From: Halobacteriovorax marinus SJ | Lineage (GTDB): Bacteria; Bdellovibrionota; Bacteriovoracia; Bacteriovoracales; Bacteriovoracaceae | Length of the DNA stretch: 64,000 bases | Assembly (NCBI RefSeq): GCF_000210915.2 | Contig: NC_016620.1 | Span: 2,604,001-2,668,000 of the forward strand | Reading direction: 5' to 3' | In this document: piece after piece, positions 52,845 through 62,255 of the stretch | Layout of the letters: each line of letters begins with the position of its first letter | How positions within the stretch are numbered: position 1 is the stretch's first letter | Notes under the pieces: model-generated | What the model saw: the letters and a program-made list of their open reading frames with translations, nothing else | Database searches by the model: none | Told to the model about the DNA's origin: nothing | Position numbers and translations under genes: made by a program

Positions 52845-54286
52845 ATCGTTTGTTGCTTCATTGCTTCGAGAATTTCTTTCTTAGTTCCCGATTGAACACT
52901 CGCAACTCTCTTGCTTTGGGCCTCTGCAGATCTCATCACAATTTGAACTTTTGATCCACAAACTTCACCTGCTCTATAAGTATTTTCAAATGAGATATCC
53001 CCACCAGCATCTTCTAGTAACTCTCTTGAAATTTGAAGAGAAAGTGGCATATGCTCATCTAAATCAGCAAGTCCATTTACTGCACTTAGAAAGTCTTTAC
53101 TAAATCCTAATCCAGAATCTGTTAGATTAATAATAACACTAGTTCCTACTCTCTTGGCCGATATAGATACTCTTCCAGTCTCATCATTTTGCTGACAATT
53201 TTTAACAGCATTCATAATAACATTATAAACAACTTGCTCAAGCGCCTCATCCTCACCTCTTACAGTTAAGTCTTCAGCGATATCAAGATCAATAATGACA
53301 CCTTCAGCAAGTAATTTATTACTTAGATGGTTAACTACTTTAGTTAAGCTCTTATCAATTTGAGCGACAGCACCGCTATATGATTCTTCCTCAACTCTTG
53401 TCTCCCCTTCTGCACTAAGAACAAGAGAGTCATCTGATTCTGATTGATTCCAGATATCATCTATCGCTTGCTCAGTTAAATTCTCAGGTGTAACCATCGC
53501 TTGAATTCGAGTAGAGTCTTCCTTCAATGGATTAAGTGCACTTAGAGTATGATATTGAGTAAATAACTTTGAGCAGTAAACTAACTTATTTTGTTCTAGT
53601 GCATCCTTAATAATAGTTGCAACTTCATTGTGAGCAATGGCCTCTGTACTTTCCATTCTCTTTCTAGCTTCATCTTCAGCATACTTATTTCTTTGCTCAA
53701 GCGTTCTCCTTTGAGCAAAATCCCAAAGTAGAAGAAGAGGAGCAATAAAACAGAGTGTAATTAAGAAAATAGTCAGATTACTTTTTGAAAGAGATATACT
53801 TCCCTCTTTACTGATTAGCTCTCCATCAACATTGTCATATTTCATTTCAAGCTTTTCAAATCTGTCAGAAAGATTACTTAAGATGACTTCTGCATCCTTA
53901 TCTGAGAATGAACTAGAGCTCTCCTCTACTCTTTCATGAAACCAATGAATATCTGAAATCAGTGCATTCAAAGCCTGTCCAAGCTTAACCGCACTACTAG
54001 CAAAGACTTCTTGTGAGAATGTATTTACTTCTGAAAGACACTCTTCTGTTGTCTTCATAAATCCAGTTTCTAAATACATTGAGTTTGCATCGCCAATGAC
54101 TTTGGCCGTGTAACTTTGATTAACTCTTGAAAAGCATGTTGCGAGATTACTCTTTAAATATGAAATATTAGAAATTTTAACATTTAACTTATGCTGGAAC
54201 ACACCTGTTGTAATCAACAATGCCGTGGCTCCAATTCCTATGACGGCTTTTTTACTTCTTAGCCAATTCTTAATTTCATGCTTCAT
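52841..54286 (-). CDS. Membrane histidine-kinase-like protein
   Basis: Two membrane helices (about 15-33 and 170-192) flank a periplasmic helical region. A coiled coil follows, and residues about 310-455 form an HATPase module: N box NVIMNAVKNC, G1 TDSGLGF, and a degenerate G2 segment where GLGL is absent. A phospho-acceptor histidine is not certain (AHNEVATI near residue 215 is the best candidate). No response regulator is adjacent. Its end overlaps the convergent ChaN-like gene by four bases. Confidence 0.7.
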   Translation of the reverse strand: MKHEIKNWLRSKKAVIGIGATALLITTGVFQHKLNVKISNISYLKSNLATCFSRVNQSYTAKVIGDANSMYLETGFMKTTEECLSEVNTFSQEVFASSAVKLGQALNALISDIHWFHERVEESSSSFSDKDAEVILSNLSDRFEKLEMKYDNVDGELISKEGSISLSKSNLTIFLITLCFIAPLLLLWDFAQRRTLEQRNKYAEDEARKRMESTEAIAHNEVATIIKDALEQNKLVYCSKLFTQYHTLSALNPLKEDSTRIQAMVTPENLTEQAIDDIWNQSESDDSLVLSAEGETRVEEESYSGAVAQIDKSLTKVVNHLSNKLLAEGVIIDLDIAEDLTVRGEDEALEQVVYNVIMNAVKNCQQNDETGRVSISAKRVGTSVIINLTDSGLGFSKDFLSAVNGLADLDEHMPLSLQISRELLEDAGGDISFENTYRAGEVCGSKVQIVMRSAEAQSKRVASVQSGTKKEILEAMKQQTI

Positions 54287-54353
54287 TTTTTCCTATCCTT
54301 GGAAAATTATTTTAGACAAAAATAAATTAAATCCTTTAACTTATTGAAATTTT

Positions 54354-54375
54354 GTAGCAACACAAAAGTTGCTAC
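54354..54375. repeat. Hairpin in divergent spacer
   Basis: GTAGCAAC (54354-54361) is inverted exactly at 54368-54375 with a 6-base loop. It lies between the divergent kinase and TonB-like genes and may be an operator or leader hairpin. Confidence 0.4.
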
Positions 54376-54481
54376 TACTATTTTTGCAATTAGAGATTGG
54401 CCAGTCAAGCAGTGGTGAAAAATGCCTCGATAAATTAATAATCCCTATCTAAACACTTGTTATCTGGTATACATTATTAAT

Positions 54482-55372
54482 ATGAATTCTTGGGCTAAAA
54501 TTCAAATGGACAATTATGGAACTTCACTAGTTCTATCCATCCTTATTAATATTATTTTAATGGCCCTCACCTCACTACTTTTCAATATCAAACCTTCAGT
54601 TCCCGACTCAAGTGCTCAACTTATTAATGGAAGACCTGTTATAAAGGTGAAGTCCTTTAGAACTGTTGGAGTAAAAAATGGTAATAAGAAAACCTTCTCT
54701 GTTCCAACAAAGTCTCCTTCTAAGAAAAGCTCTAATAAAACTCAAAGCTCAAGTTCTTCTCAGTCTCTAGACCTAAGTCAGCTTGGTTCTATTTCAAAAG
54801 AGCAGACGGCTCCCTCACCTGCTCCAACTCAGGGAATGACTAAGTACAAAAGTGATGACTCAAGGTTTAAGTTCGAGGCGAAGGCCCCTTTAAAACAAAG
54901 ACTCCACAAACAACAGCAACAATTACAGGGCGATGTTCTCAAGCAACTAGCAGCAAATCCAAGCTTTGCCAGCGCTCTTAGTAATAAAGGCTTCAATGTT
55001 CAATTTGATCCACCAGAGGGAATTCCAGAGGATGAGCTCAATAGTGTAGAGAAAATCTTCTATAGTTTTCAAAAAAGGACATACGAGACTTACCTCAATT
55101 CTTTTCTTAAGACTTATTACAATAACCTGACGGCAAACCCTAACTTAAGGAATGACCTCTCTTCTCAAAGACATAGGCTCAATGCGAGAGTTCAATTCGA
55201 TAAGAATGGACATATTCTTTCCGTAAAAATATTAAAGTCTTCTAATAGTGATAGTGTGCACGACTTATTTGAAACAACACTTGATGCTATGAGATCTATT
55301 CCCAATCCTCCAAAAGACCTTCTGGGTAAAGATGGAAATTTTACGATTTATTATTCTCTATATATTAATTAA
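54482..55372 (+). CDS. TonB C-terminal-domain protein
   Basis: One membrane anchor (about residues 14-36) is followed by a Ser/Lys/Gln-rich spacer of about 150 residues. The last 75 residues match a TonB-type C-terminal domain (RVQFDKNGHILSVKILKSSN, then AMRSIPNPP). Such proteins transmit energy or bridge to the outer membrane. No exbB/exbD are near. The ribosome site is unclear. Confidence 0.75.
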   Translation: MNSWAKIQMDNYGTSLVLSILINIILMALTSLLFNIKPSVPDSSAQLINGRPVIKVKSFRTVGVKNGNKKTFSVPTKSPSKKSSNKTQSSSSSQSLDLSQLGSISKEQTAPSPAPTQGMTKYKSDDSRFKFEAKAPLKQRLHKQQQQLQGDVLKQLAANPSFASALSNKGFNVQFDPPEGIPEDELNSVEKIFYSFQKRTYETYLNSFLKTYYNNLTANPNLRNDLSSQRHRLNARVQFDKNGHILSVKILKSSNSDSVHDLFETTLDAMRSIPNPPKDLLGKDGNFTIYYSLYIN

Positions 55373-55775
55373 AAATTTTTAAATAACTCCACACTGTGGA
55401 AACTAAGCAAATACTAATAACGACAGGCTTACTAAGTAGTGCCTCTTTCAAATCTGCGAAAAAGACCATTGCCTTCTCACTTGTTTCACCCATTTTCTTT
55501 CTTTTAAGCGAAACAACTCTCTTCTTCACTTTTAAAGTCATCTCTCTAGATTCAGCTTCAAAAATATCTTTAACTTCAACAGGAGCCGTCACAAATGGAA
55601 TCTGTTTTAAAAAGAGCTTTCTATCACTCTTTAATTTCTTCAACTTTAGATTGCAGACTTCACAACTTTCAAAGTGTCTCGAAAGAAACTCTCCCGCGAG
55701 TTCTCCATTTTCTAAAATTAATGAAGCTTTATGAGAATGAGGACATCCATATTCCTCTTTACTTACCACGTCCAT
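55365..55775 (-). CDS. Anti-sigma-like membrane protein with zinc-finger motif
   Basis: Residues about 33-43 carry H-x3-C-x2-C (RHFESCEVC), the zinc-binding motif of anti-sigma factors (ZAS). A single membrane helix lies at the C-terminus (VVISICLVSTVWSYL). 136 residues. It starts four bases after the sigma-like gene and has no periplasmic domain, so it would sense from the membrane or cytoplasm. Its 3' end overlaps the convergent TonB-like gene by eight bases. Confidence 0.6.
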   Translation of the reverse strand: MDVVSKEEYGCPHSHKASLILENGELAGEFLSRHFESCEVCNLKLKKLKSDRKLFLKQIPFVTAPVEVKDIFEAESREMTLKVKKRVVSLKRKKMGETSEKAMVFFADLKEALLSKPVVISICLVSTVWSYLKIFN

Positions 55776-55779
55776 GTAA

Positions 55780-56256
55780 TCAATTTACCTCTGTTGGTTT
55801 TCCAAGATATTCATATACTGAATTTACACCTAAATGATATTTCTCAATGGCCTCAATTCTACTCTTACCAGTGATTTCAGAAATTCTCTCCCATGAAAAT
55901 GAGAGCTTCTCTCTTAAGAAGATCACCCCTCTCGACTCAATAGGCGTTCTATAAAATGGTCCAAAGTTTCTTGGTATTGTAAAACTTCCACTCAACTGCC
56001 CTACTCTTCTCTTGGCCAATCTATAGATATGTGAATAGAGAGTTGTGGACAATACTCCTAAATCCCTTCTTAACTCATCTTCAGACTCAAAGTATTCTGG
56101 AAACTTCGATGAGAAATCTCTATCCACTAAGATAAGATCAATAGCATCGAGCACTAGCTGTCCTGCCTGTAAATCATCCGGCAATAAGCTATATGCAAAA
56201 GGATAAAGTTCATTGGATTTAATTTTAAAGAATTGTTCTAAGTGTTCGCTCATCAA
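55780..56256 (-). CDS. Divergent sigma-factor-like protein
   Basis: The 158-residue protein has ECF size. A region 4-like segment is visible: RGVIFLREKLSFSWERISEITGKS, which I cite only by its key part LSFSWERISEITGKS. Region 2 is not recognisable: the N-terminal half (LYPFAYSLLPDD, LVLDAIDLILVDRD) has the right position and helical content only. Pairing with a zinc-finger anti-sigma-like gene four bases downstream supports the call. It might instead be a sigma-derived regulator that no longer drives transcription. Confidence 0.55.
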   Translation of the reverse strand: MMSEHLEQFFKIKSNELYPFAYSLLPDDLQAGQLVLDAIDLILVDRDFSSKFPEYFESEDELRRDLGVLSTTLYSHIYRLAKRRVGQLSGSFTIPRNFGPFYRTPIESRGVIFLREKLSFSWERISEITGKSRIEAIEKYHLGVNSVYEYLGKPTEVN

Positions 56257-56407
56257 TAATATTTTACTCTTGCCTCTTTAGGAGTGCAATAGCCTAATCC
56301 TCTATTATTTCAACACTTTAAATATCAAACGAAACTACTCAACATAAAAACTAAAGTTTTATTAACTTTAAGTCGATAAAACTAAGGAATAGCTATAAGG
56401 GCAAATT

Positions 56408-57178
56408 ATGAAATGGAATAACTTAAAATTTATCGCACTCATTATCGCTTCACTCATGCTCACGGCTTGTGTTGAGCAAAAGAGTAATAAGAAAAGTAGT
56501 TCTGATACATCTACAACACAGTCTACAATCCTACTTCCAGATGAAAGTGGTGGTGACGGTGATGATGATGGATACGTAGATGATACAGACCTACCTGATT
56601 ATTATAGTATCCCGACAACATCTGGTGGTGGAGTCAGAGCAATAATTGTTCATGGTAGAAATCACCCAGATAGAAATCCACCACCTAATGGAATTTTTTG
56701 GTCTTCTAATAGAGATATAAATATGCCTGAAGAAAATAGACAAATTCTAGTGACCGACTCTAGGTTTGAAATGCGACTTCAAGCTATTCCTCATTACGAT
56801 ATCCCGCAAAACTCTGTGGATTCTAACGGAATAACATGCTCGCAAGTTGCTATGAAATATACCAAGTTAAATATTGACGTTTGTGTAAGAAGACAAGGTG
56901 GAAATTGTCTTTATAATCACTATTTTCAAAATGTGGAAGTAAATAAATGGTCGCTGGTAAAAGAATTTGACATTCCAACTAATACAAATGATCCACTAGT
57001 TATAGAGGTAAAGTATGTTTCATGGGATGGCAGCTGTATTGAAAACCAGAAGTCTGGCTACGGATCAGGTTACGAATATACTTGTCCATATGACGGAGTT
57101 TGGGATTCTCAATGCGTTGGTTTTCAAATGGAAGTATCCACTGATGGAACAAAGAGACTCCCTGGTGGAAGATACTAG
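56408..57178 (+). CDS. Hypothetical lipoprotein
   Basis: The signal ends LMLTAC (Cys21). A low-complexity Ser/Thr/Asp/Gly linker (DGDDDGYVDD) follows. The remaining 180 residues contain six cysteines in pairs and a beta-rich sequence (AIIVHGRNHPDRNPPP), but no known family. It is convergent with the glutathione-synthetase-like gene, overlapping it by four bases. Confidence 0.6.
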   Translation: MKWNNLKFIALIIASLMLTACVEQKSNKKSSSDTSTTQSTILLPDESGGDGDDDGYVDDTDLPDYYSIPTTSGGGVRAIIVHGRNHPDRNPPPNGIFWSSNRDINMPEENRQILVTDSRFEMRLQAIPHYDIPQNSVDSNGITCSQVAMKYTKLNIDVCVRRQGGNCLYNHYFQNVEVNKWSLVKEFDIPTNTNDPLVIEVKYVSWDGSCIENQKSGYGSGYEYTCPYDGVWDSQCVGFQMEVSTDGTKRLPGGRY

Positions 57179-58125
57179 AGTAGATCAATAATATCTTCAC
57201 AGAGGTTTCTTTTATATGCACTAGAAACCTCTACAACCAGTCCTGGACAAGTAATATTTACTTCAGAAATTGAATCTCCTAAGATATCAAATGCAATCCA
57301 ATGAACTCCATAACCAGCAAGTTCATTACAAATCTTTTCGCACTCTCTTCTTTGATTTTCATTTAAGTCGTAACGTGAATAACTCGCCCCCTGAGCAATA
57401 TTGGCCAAGTACTCACCCTTCTTAGGAACTTTTAAAATAGAGCCTAGCTCCTTCCCCTTAAAGTAGAAGCTTCTCACTTCTCCTTGCTCAACAACTTTCG
57501 CAAATGGTTGTGCTACAACAGGGCCTTGATATTGCTTAACCTTATCTTCAAAAATAGCAGCATAATCATCATCAAGAGATATCTTCTGTACTCCAATTCC
57601 TTGATAAAGGTCTAAGGGCTTCAGAATTAGCTCTCTATGGCCTTCTGCCATTATTTCCTGAGCAAACCCTAAAAAACCTTCCTTAGAGCTTCCTACGTAC
57701 GTTTTAAGGCTAGATTCTTGTTCGTATGCATAAAGCTTTTCATTAAAGAGTAAAACACCATCAGGATCATTTAAAACTTCTACACCTAATGACTTATAAT
57801 AACGAAGCATCCATAGGAATCTTAGATATCTTCCATCAAAAGGAGGATCTAATCTCATATGCATTAATGTATTTTTATCAATCTGATAGTCCAGAGACTC
57901 TGTGAGCTTAAAATCTTTTAAATAGCAATTATCATCTTCAAAGCTTCCTTCAAAACTATGTACCTTGAGTTTAGGAGCATCTCCATTTGATACGAAGAAG
58001 TCTTCTTCAAAAATAAGATAAGTTTCGATTCCTCTCTTTTGCAATGTTAGGGCAAACATAAGAGTTGAGTCTTTCTTTATGACGAGTTTTTCAAGGGGAT
58101 CAATTAATAATATGTGCTTTTTCAT
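57175..58125 (-). CDS. gshB: Glutathione-synthetase-like ATP-grasp enzyme
   Basis: The protein follows GshB: LLIDPLEKLVIKKDSTLMFA at the start, MRLDPPFD, NDPDGVLLFNEKLYA, LKPLDLYQGIGVQK (ATP-grasp glycine loop) and ISEVNITCPG. Glutathione synthetase joins gamma-glutamylcysteine and glycine. No gshA is nearby, but glyoxalase I is present at 33520. I take the ATG at 58125, because the preceding 28 codons are inside the upstream gene and do not fit the family. Confidence 0.82.
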   Translation of the reverse strand: MKKHILLIDPLEKLVIKKDSTLMFALTLQKRGIETYLIFEEDFFVSNGDAPKLKVHSFEGSFEDDNCYLKDFKLTESLDYQIDKNTLMHMRLDPPFDGRYLRFLWMLRYYKSLGVEVLNDPDGVLLFNEKLYAYEQESSLKTYVGSSKEGFLGFAQEIMAEGHRELILKPLDLYQGIGVQKISLDDDYAAIFEDKVKQYQGPVVAQPFAKVVEQGEVRSFYFKGKELGSILKVPKKGEYLANIAQGASYSRYDLNENQRRECEKICNELAGYGVHWIAFDILGDSISEVNITCPGLVVEVSSAYKRNLCEDIIDLL

Positions 58126-59194
58126 TTTCCGACCTACTTTTCCCAAAGAGCCATTTTGTAAAGCTCTCATCTTGGTTAGATTCTTCAAACCTTTTGAATT
58201 CCTCTTCAATATAGTTAAAAAAATCTTTTAGGTCACCTGATATTCGGTTTCGTAGGGCCAATAATTGATCCCCTTTATTTTCATAGGTCATAAATGCAGC
58301 GAGTGAAGCTTGATTCCATTTGCGATTTAAGTAATAGCACTTCCCCTCTTCGACAGAGTGCTTCTTACAAATACTTCTAACCTTAGGAAGTATCTTACTT
58401 TCTCTAAATTCATGAACAACTTTAGAGGCCATCTCTTTTGATGTGTGTTTAGCATTTCGAAGTTTTTGATCTAACTCTCTAGCAAGCTTCACTAACTCTT
58501 GTCGCATTTGCTGATTAAATACTTTTTCCTCTTCAATTCGCTTTCCAAGCCTTAAATCATCTTTGAAATATTCAATGGCCATTTGCTTTCCAAAGTAATT
58601 TGCTAAATTCTCGTTTAGTTCAACCTCATCTTTGACAAAGAAGACAGTATGAAAGAGTTCGTGAAAAATAAGCTCAGCTAATTCAAAGTCATCAAAGTAA
58701 AAGAATGATGAGAGTATTGTATCTGTAAAATAGCCAAGAGTAGAATAAGCATAGACAGGCCTTGTGTAAGTCACTAAACCTTTTTTCTCCAAATCTTCAG
58801 CATAGTCTTTGGCCGAAGACTTTTTAAAAAATCCAAGATATGGAAAGCAGCCCATTATAGGAAAGCACTCCTTGCGTGCTTCAATTTTATTAAAATCTGA
58901 GGAGATTACAAGATAAGTGACGGCCGGATCATGAAGAATAGTTGTCTTAGAGTAGATACTCGTTTCATCTCTTTGCCAATATTCGTAGAAATACTTCTTA
59001 TAAGTTTCAATTTTTCTTATTTTATCCTTATCTTTTTTGGATATACGAACATCATTTAGGACATCTTCATTCTTCTTCGCACTCGTTAGCAATTTAACCT
59101 GACCAGTTCCCTGTTCAACGAGATAGCCAAGTTTTGCACATGAGCAAAGAGAGAGAATAATAGTGAGAGTTAAACTTAATCTTAAAGTAGCCAC
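58100..59194 (-). CDS. Predicted aminopeptidase lipoprotein (DUF2265 type)
   Basis: A lipoprotein signal ends LSLCSC. The zinc motif HELFH (HExxH) follows the family signature YAYSTLGYFTDTILSSF and FPYLGFF, and the third ligand is in ENLANYFGK. Family members are annotated as predicted aminopeptidases, function unproved. GTG start. Its 3' end overlaps the gshB start by 26 bases, indicating one transcript from the beta-barrel gene onward. Confidence 0.8.
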   Translation of the reverse strand: MATLRLSLTLTIILSLCSCAKLGYLVEQGTGQVKLLTSAKKNEDVLNDVRISKKDKDKIRKIETYKKYFYEYWQRDETSIYSKTTILHDPAVTYLVISSDFNKIEARKECFPIMGCFPYLGFFKKSSAKDYAEDLEKKGLVTYTRPVYAYSTLGYFTDTILSSFFYFDDFELAELIFHELFHTVFFVKDEVELNENLANYFGKQMAIEYFKDDLRLGKRIEEEKVFNQQMRQELVKLARELDQKLRNAKHTSKEMASKVVHEFRESKILPKVRSICKKHSVEEGKCYYLNRKWNQASLAAFMTYENKGDQLLALRNRISGDLKDFFNYIEEEFKRFEESNQDESFTKWLFGKSRSENEKAHIIN

Positions 59195-59799
59195 GTAAAC
59201 CCAGCGGTGTACCTTAGATCATCCTTAGCACTATTCCACTCAAAGGCCCTTATATAAGTCTGAACAGAACCGCGAAGACTCAATCTCTTAGTTAATCTAA
59301 ACTTCAAACTAAATGTACCAAACATAGAATCTTGCCTCTCCTTCTTCATTGGAGAGACAGAGGTGAAGCTGTTGCCAGAAATATCACTTCGGATTGTATA
59401 ATTCGTTTGCGACTCTTTAAATGTTCTCGCATAACCCAAACTAATTGAGGGTTGTATTAGAGATTTTCTCGATGCAAAAGACTGCCTAAGACCAACTCCA
59501 TAAGACTTTGTTTCTATATTTGTCTGTTGCCCCAAAACTGTAATATCTAAATCAGTGTAGGTTACAGATTCATTAATCACAGTCTTGTCACTATTTTCCA
59601 TATAATTCAATTCAAGAGCGGTGTATTCCCAAAGATAAGTCGCAATAGACCCTGACCAAGTTCGCGATGTATTCTTGCTATCACGATTTGTTCCGAAAAC
59701 ATCTTTGTCGTAACTAAAGTCCATACCAAGCTCAATAAGAGCATGTGAATTAAGTGAAAGAAGGAATATTAAAGAAATAACTGAAATTTTAAAGCGCAT
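59182..59799 (-). CDS. Small outer-membrane beta-barrel protein
   Basis: The 205-residue protein has a signal peptide (about 1-20), then alternating strands with tyrosine/threonine/serine repeats, ending in an aromatic-leucine terminus (GFTWLL), typical for barrel insertion. I estimate 8 strands. No family is assigned. It overlaps the next gene by 13 bases. Confidence 0.6.
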   Translation of the reverse strand: MRFKISVISLIFLLSLNSHALIELGMDFSYDKDVFGTNRDSKNTSRTWSGSIATYLWEYTALELNYMENSDKTVINESVTYTDLDITVLGQQTNIETKSYGVGLRQSFASRKSLIQPSISLGYARTFKESQTNYTIRSDISGNSFTSVSPMKKERQDSMFGTFSLKFRLTKRLSLRGSVQTYIRAFEWNSAKDDLRYTAGFTWLL

Positions 59800-59893
59800 A
59801 AGGATACCTCATTCACTTTAATTCTACTATTTTCTACGGGCAATTGCCTGTGGTGGCACTATTTGCACGCCACCACCAGCTATCTATCTAAAA

Positions 59894-61372
59894 TTATTGA
59901 ATTGTAGGAATCCTCTTCCCTATAACATCAAGGAGTTCTCCCTGACATGAAAGAGCTGTGGTTTCGATAACCTTAACATCAACCCAATTCCATTGAAGAT
60001 TTTCTTCAGGATCTCTAGGAAGAAAGTGAACAATGCGATTACAATTTGTTCTCCCCTTCCACTTCGTTTCACCTTTAAAAGTATTCTTTCCTTCAACTAG
60101 AATTCTAAAGCTCTTACCTTCCATCTCTTTTCTGATTTCAGCTTGAAGCTTTAATTGATGGGCCTGAATCTCTCTGAGTCTTGCGCCTCTAATATCATCA
60201 GTAAGATGATCTTCCATACGAGCAGCTCTTGTCTTATTTCTCTTTGAGTAAGCATATGAGTAAATAAAATCAAATCTAGCGTCATCTAATAACTTCAATG
60301 TCGCCTCATGCTCTTCATTTGTTTCATTAACAAATCCAGCAATAATATCCGTAGATATAATAATCTCCGGTTGCACTTCTCTTAGCTTATTCACTCGATC
60401 AAGGTAATGTTCAACCGTGTACTCTCTATTCATTCTCTTTAAAACAGTATTTGAACCAGACTGAATTGGAAGGTGTAAATGCTTAGATAATTTCTTAGAA
60501 ACTCCATGAGTCATGATCAACTCATCTGAAATATCGTAAGGATGACTTGTCGTATATCTGATAATCTCAAGTCCCTCTAGATTCTCAAGCTCTAAAATAA
60601 GCTGAGCGAGTGATTCACCATTTTCTTTTCCATAGGAATTCACGTTTTGTCCAAGAAGAGTTACTTCTTGAATCCCTTGGTACTTAACTAGTCTTCTAAT
60701 ATCCTCTACTACTTCGGCAACTTTTCTTGATCGCTCTTTTCCACGAGTATAAGGAACAATACAGTACGTACAATACTTATTACATCCCTTAATAATATTG
60801 ACGAAAGCTTGAGGTGTTCCGTGAGAAATTTTTGTCTCAATTGAAAAATTCTCAGACCTATCCCAACTATTAATAAAGAACTTAGAGTCTCCTGCATAAG
60901 TTCTATAAACCATGTCGTTAATTGAATCGATTGTATCGGGGCCAAAGGCGAAATCGAGATGTCTATACTTCTTAATTAACTCCTTCCCTTCAGTCTGCGC
61001 AACACAACCACCAACACCAACAACTAGATTATCTTTCTTGATGGCCTTTTGATGTTTTAAATTACCTAAGTGAGAATAGAATTTATTATTAGCAAGATCT
61101 CTTACCGCACAAGTATTAAAGAGAACAAGATCTGCATCTTCTACTTCTTCAGTTTGTGTGAAGTTTAGACTCTTTAAATGTGACATTATCCTATCAGTGT
61201 CGTGGTAATTCATCTGACAACCATAGGTTTTCATCCAAACTTTTCTTGGTGGAAATACAACTTCCCCCATTTTTACCAAACGCTGACCAGACACTTCATC
61301 TGTGAACCACTCTTCTCTTGGTCCATCTGTCGTACGTAAACCTAAACCCGTTGGGTTTTCAGTTGTATCCAT
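59894..61372 (-). CDS. miaB: tRNA-2-methylthio-N6-dimethylallyladenosine synthase
   Basis: MiaB thiomethylates ms2i6A37 in tRNA. The N-terminal MTTase domain starts WMKTYGCQMN with cysteines at YGCQ, NTCAV and GGCVAQ. The radical SAM cysteines are in GCNKYCTYC. A C-terminal TRAM domain follows. I choose the ATG at 61372 since GGAG lies eight bases upstream; a start 18 bases earlier lacks that. A 50-residue N-terminal extension, longer than in E. coli, precedes the core. Confidence 0.94.
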   Translation of the reverse strand: MDTTENPTGLGLRTTDGPREEWFTDEVSGQRLVKMGEVVFPPRKVWMKTYGCQMNYHDTDRIMSHLKSLNFTQTEEVEDADLVLFNTCAVRDLANNKFYSHLGNLKHQKAIKKDNLVVGVGGCVAQTEGKELIKKYRHLDFAFGPDTIDSINDMVYRTYAGDSKFFINSWDRSENFSIETKISHGTPQAFVNIIKGCNKYCTYCIVPYTRGKERSRKVAEVVEDIRRLVKYQGIQEVTLLGQNVNSYGKENGESLAQLILELENLEGLEIIRYTTSHPYDISDELIMTHGVSKKLSKHLHLPIQSGSNTVLKRMNREYTVEHYLDRVNKLREVQPEIIISTDIIAGFVNETNEEHEATLKLLDDARFDFIYSYAYSKRNKTRAARMEDHLTDDIRGARLREIQAHQLKLQAEIRKEMEGKSFRILVEGKNTFKGETKWKGRTNCNRIVHFLPRDPEENLQWNWVDVKVIETTALSCQGELLDVIGKRIPTIQ

Positions 61373-61666
61373 AAGTAATCTCCGAATCAATTAGGGAATC
61401 TACAGTAGAGATCTACCTCAATTTCCTACACAGTTGTTAAGCCTGCTGATTAAGTTTTAAATTTGGCGCAAGTTACCAATAACACGTTTGAAAGTAAATA
61501 TTCATTTTAGAAAATGTCATAATTACCTATCTCAAGTCATTGATATTTCGAAATACCATTTCAAAAATTCTTCATTTCTGACTGCTAATAGCACAGGCAA
61601 TTTCACCAAAAGCAAAATCACATCGAAGGGTAAATATTTGAAAATATAGGGAAAGTCTTTAAGGAT
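61373..61666. other. Intergenic spacer before miaB
   Basis: The 348-base gap between miaB and the histone-like gene contains the latter's terminator. A near palindrome with core TATTTCGAAATA lies at 61543-61554. I see no gene in it and no clear miaB promoter. Confidence 0.35.
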
Positions 61667-61695
61667 AAAAAAAGGGCCACTTCAAAAGCGGCCCC
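61667..61695 (-). terminator. Terminator after the histone-like gene
   Basis: GGGCC (61674-61678) pairs with GGCCC (61690-61694) with inner CTT/AAG pairing; on the minus strand seven T residues follow. Confidence 0.8.
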
Positions 61696-61720
61696 TCTTT
61701 AAGTATTTGAATATTACAAA

Positions 61721-62191
61721 TTACTTTTTCTTAGCTGGCGCTTTCTTAGTTGCTTTCTTAGCAGCTACTTTCTTAGTCGCCTTTTTAGCAGTTGTTTTCT
61801 TAGCTGCTGTTTTCTTTGTAGCTTTCTTAGCAGCTGTCTTCTTAGTTGCTTTCTTTGCTACTTTCTTAGTCGCTTTTTTAGCAACTTTTTTCTTTGTTGC
61901 TTTCTTAGCTACTTTCTTCTTAGTCGCTTTCTTAGCAACTTTCTTCTTAGTTGCTTTCTTAGCTACTTTCTTCTTTGTAGCTTTCTTTGCAACTTTCTTC
62001 TTAGTTGCTTTCTTTGCTACTTTCTTAGTCGCTTTCTTAGCAACTTTTTTCTTTGTTGCTTTCTTAGCTACTTTCTTAGCTGCTTTTTTCTTAGTTGCTT
62101 TCTTAGCTGTTTTCTTAGCAACTTTCTTTGCAGCTGTCTTTTTTGTGGCCTTCTTAGCTACTTTTTTAGTAGCTTTCTTTTTTACTGCCAT
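61721..62191 (-). CDS. Histone H1-like lysine/alanine-rich protein
   Basis: Almost the whole protein is made of Lys, Ala, Thr and Val in tandem KKATKK/KKVAKKATKK units. Such proteins are known in Bdellovibrio, Bordetella and chlamydiae (Hc-type) and bind DNA through their charge. AGGAGG directly touches the ATG at 62197 but is exactly six bases from the ATG at 62191, so the second is the start. The repeats make length variation likely. DNA-level repeats are imperfect because synonymous codons vary. Confidence 0.85.
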   Translation of the reverse strand: MAVKKKATKKVAKKATKKTAAKKVAKKTAKKATKKKAAKKVAKKATKKKVAKKATKKVAKKATKKKVAKKATKKKVAKKATKKKVAKKATKKKVAKKATKKKVAKKATKKVAKKATKKTAAKKATKKTAAKKTTAKKATKKVAAKKATKKAPAKKK

Positions 62192-62226
62192 TGACATCCT
62201 CCTGGCTTTTTAACACTTATAGATTC

Positions 62227-62255
62227 AGAATAAACATAATTTTATTTTAACGCAA
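62227..62255 (-). promoter_or_regulatory. Promoter of the histone-like gene
   Basis: On the minus strand TTGCGT (62255-62250) lies 17 bases from TATTCT (62232-62227), with a start near 62220 and the ribosome site at 62203-62198. Confidence 0.5.

Noticed and set aside
55396-55837. Plus-strand frames opposite the anti-sigma-like gene.
   Set aside because: Two overlapping frames in different phases with no ribosome sites, opposite a gene with a clear zinc motif and membrane helix.
61721-62191. Regular repeats resembling a CRISPR array.
   Set aside because: The repeats are short, in frame and code for KKATKK units; there are no unique spacers.
61707-62213. A long open frame on the plus strand rich in Phe, Leu, Ala and Val.
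   Set aside because: It is the mirror of the repetitive KKATKK gene on the minus strand. The ribosome site, promoter and terminator all belong to the minus-strand gene.
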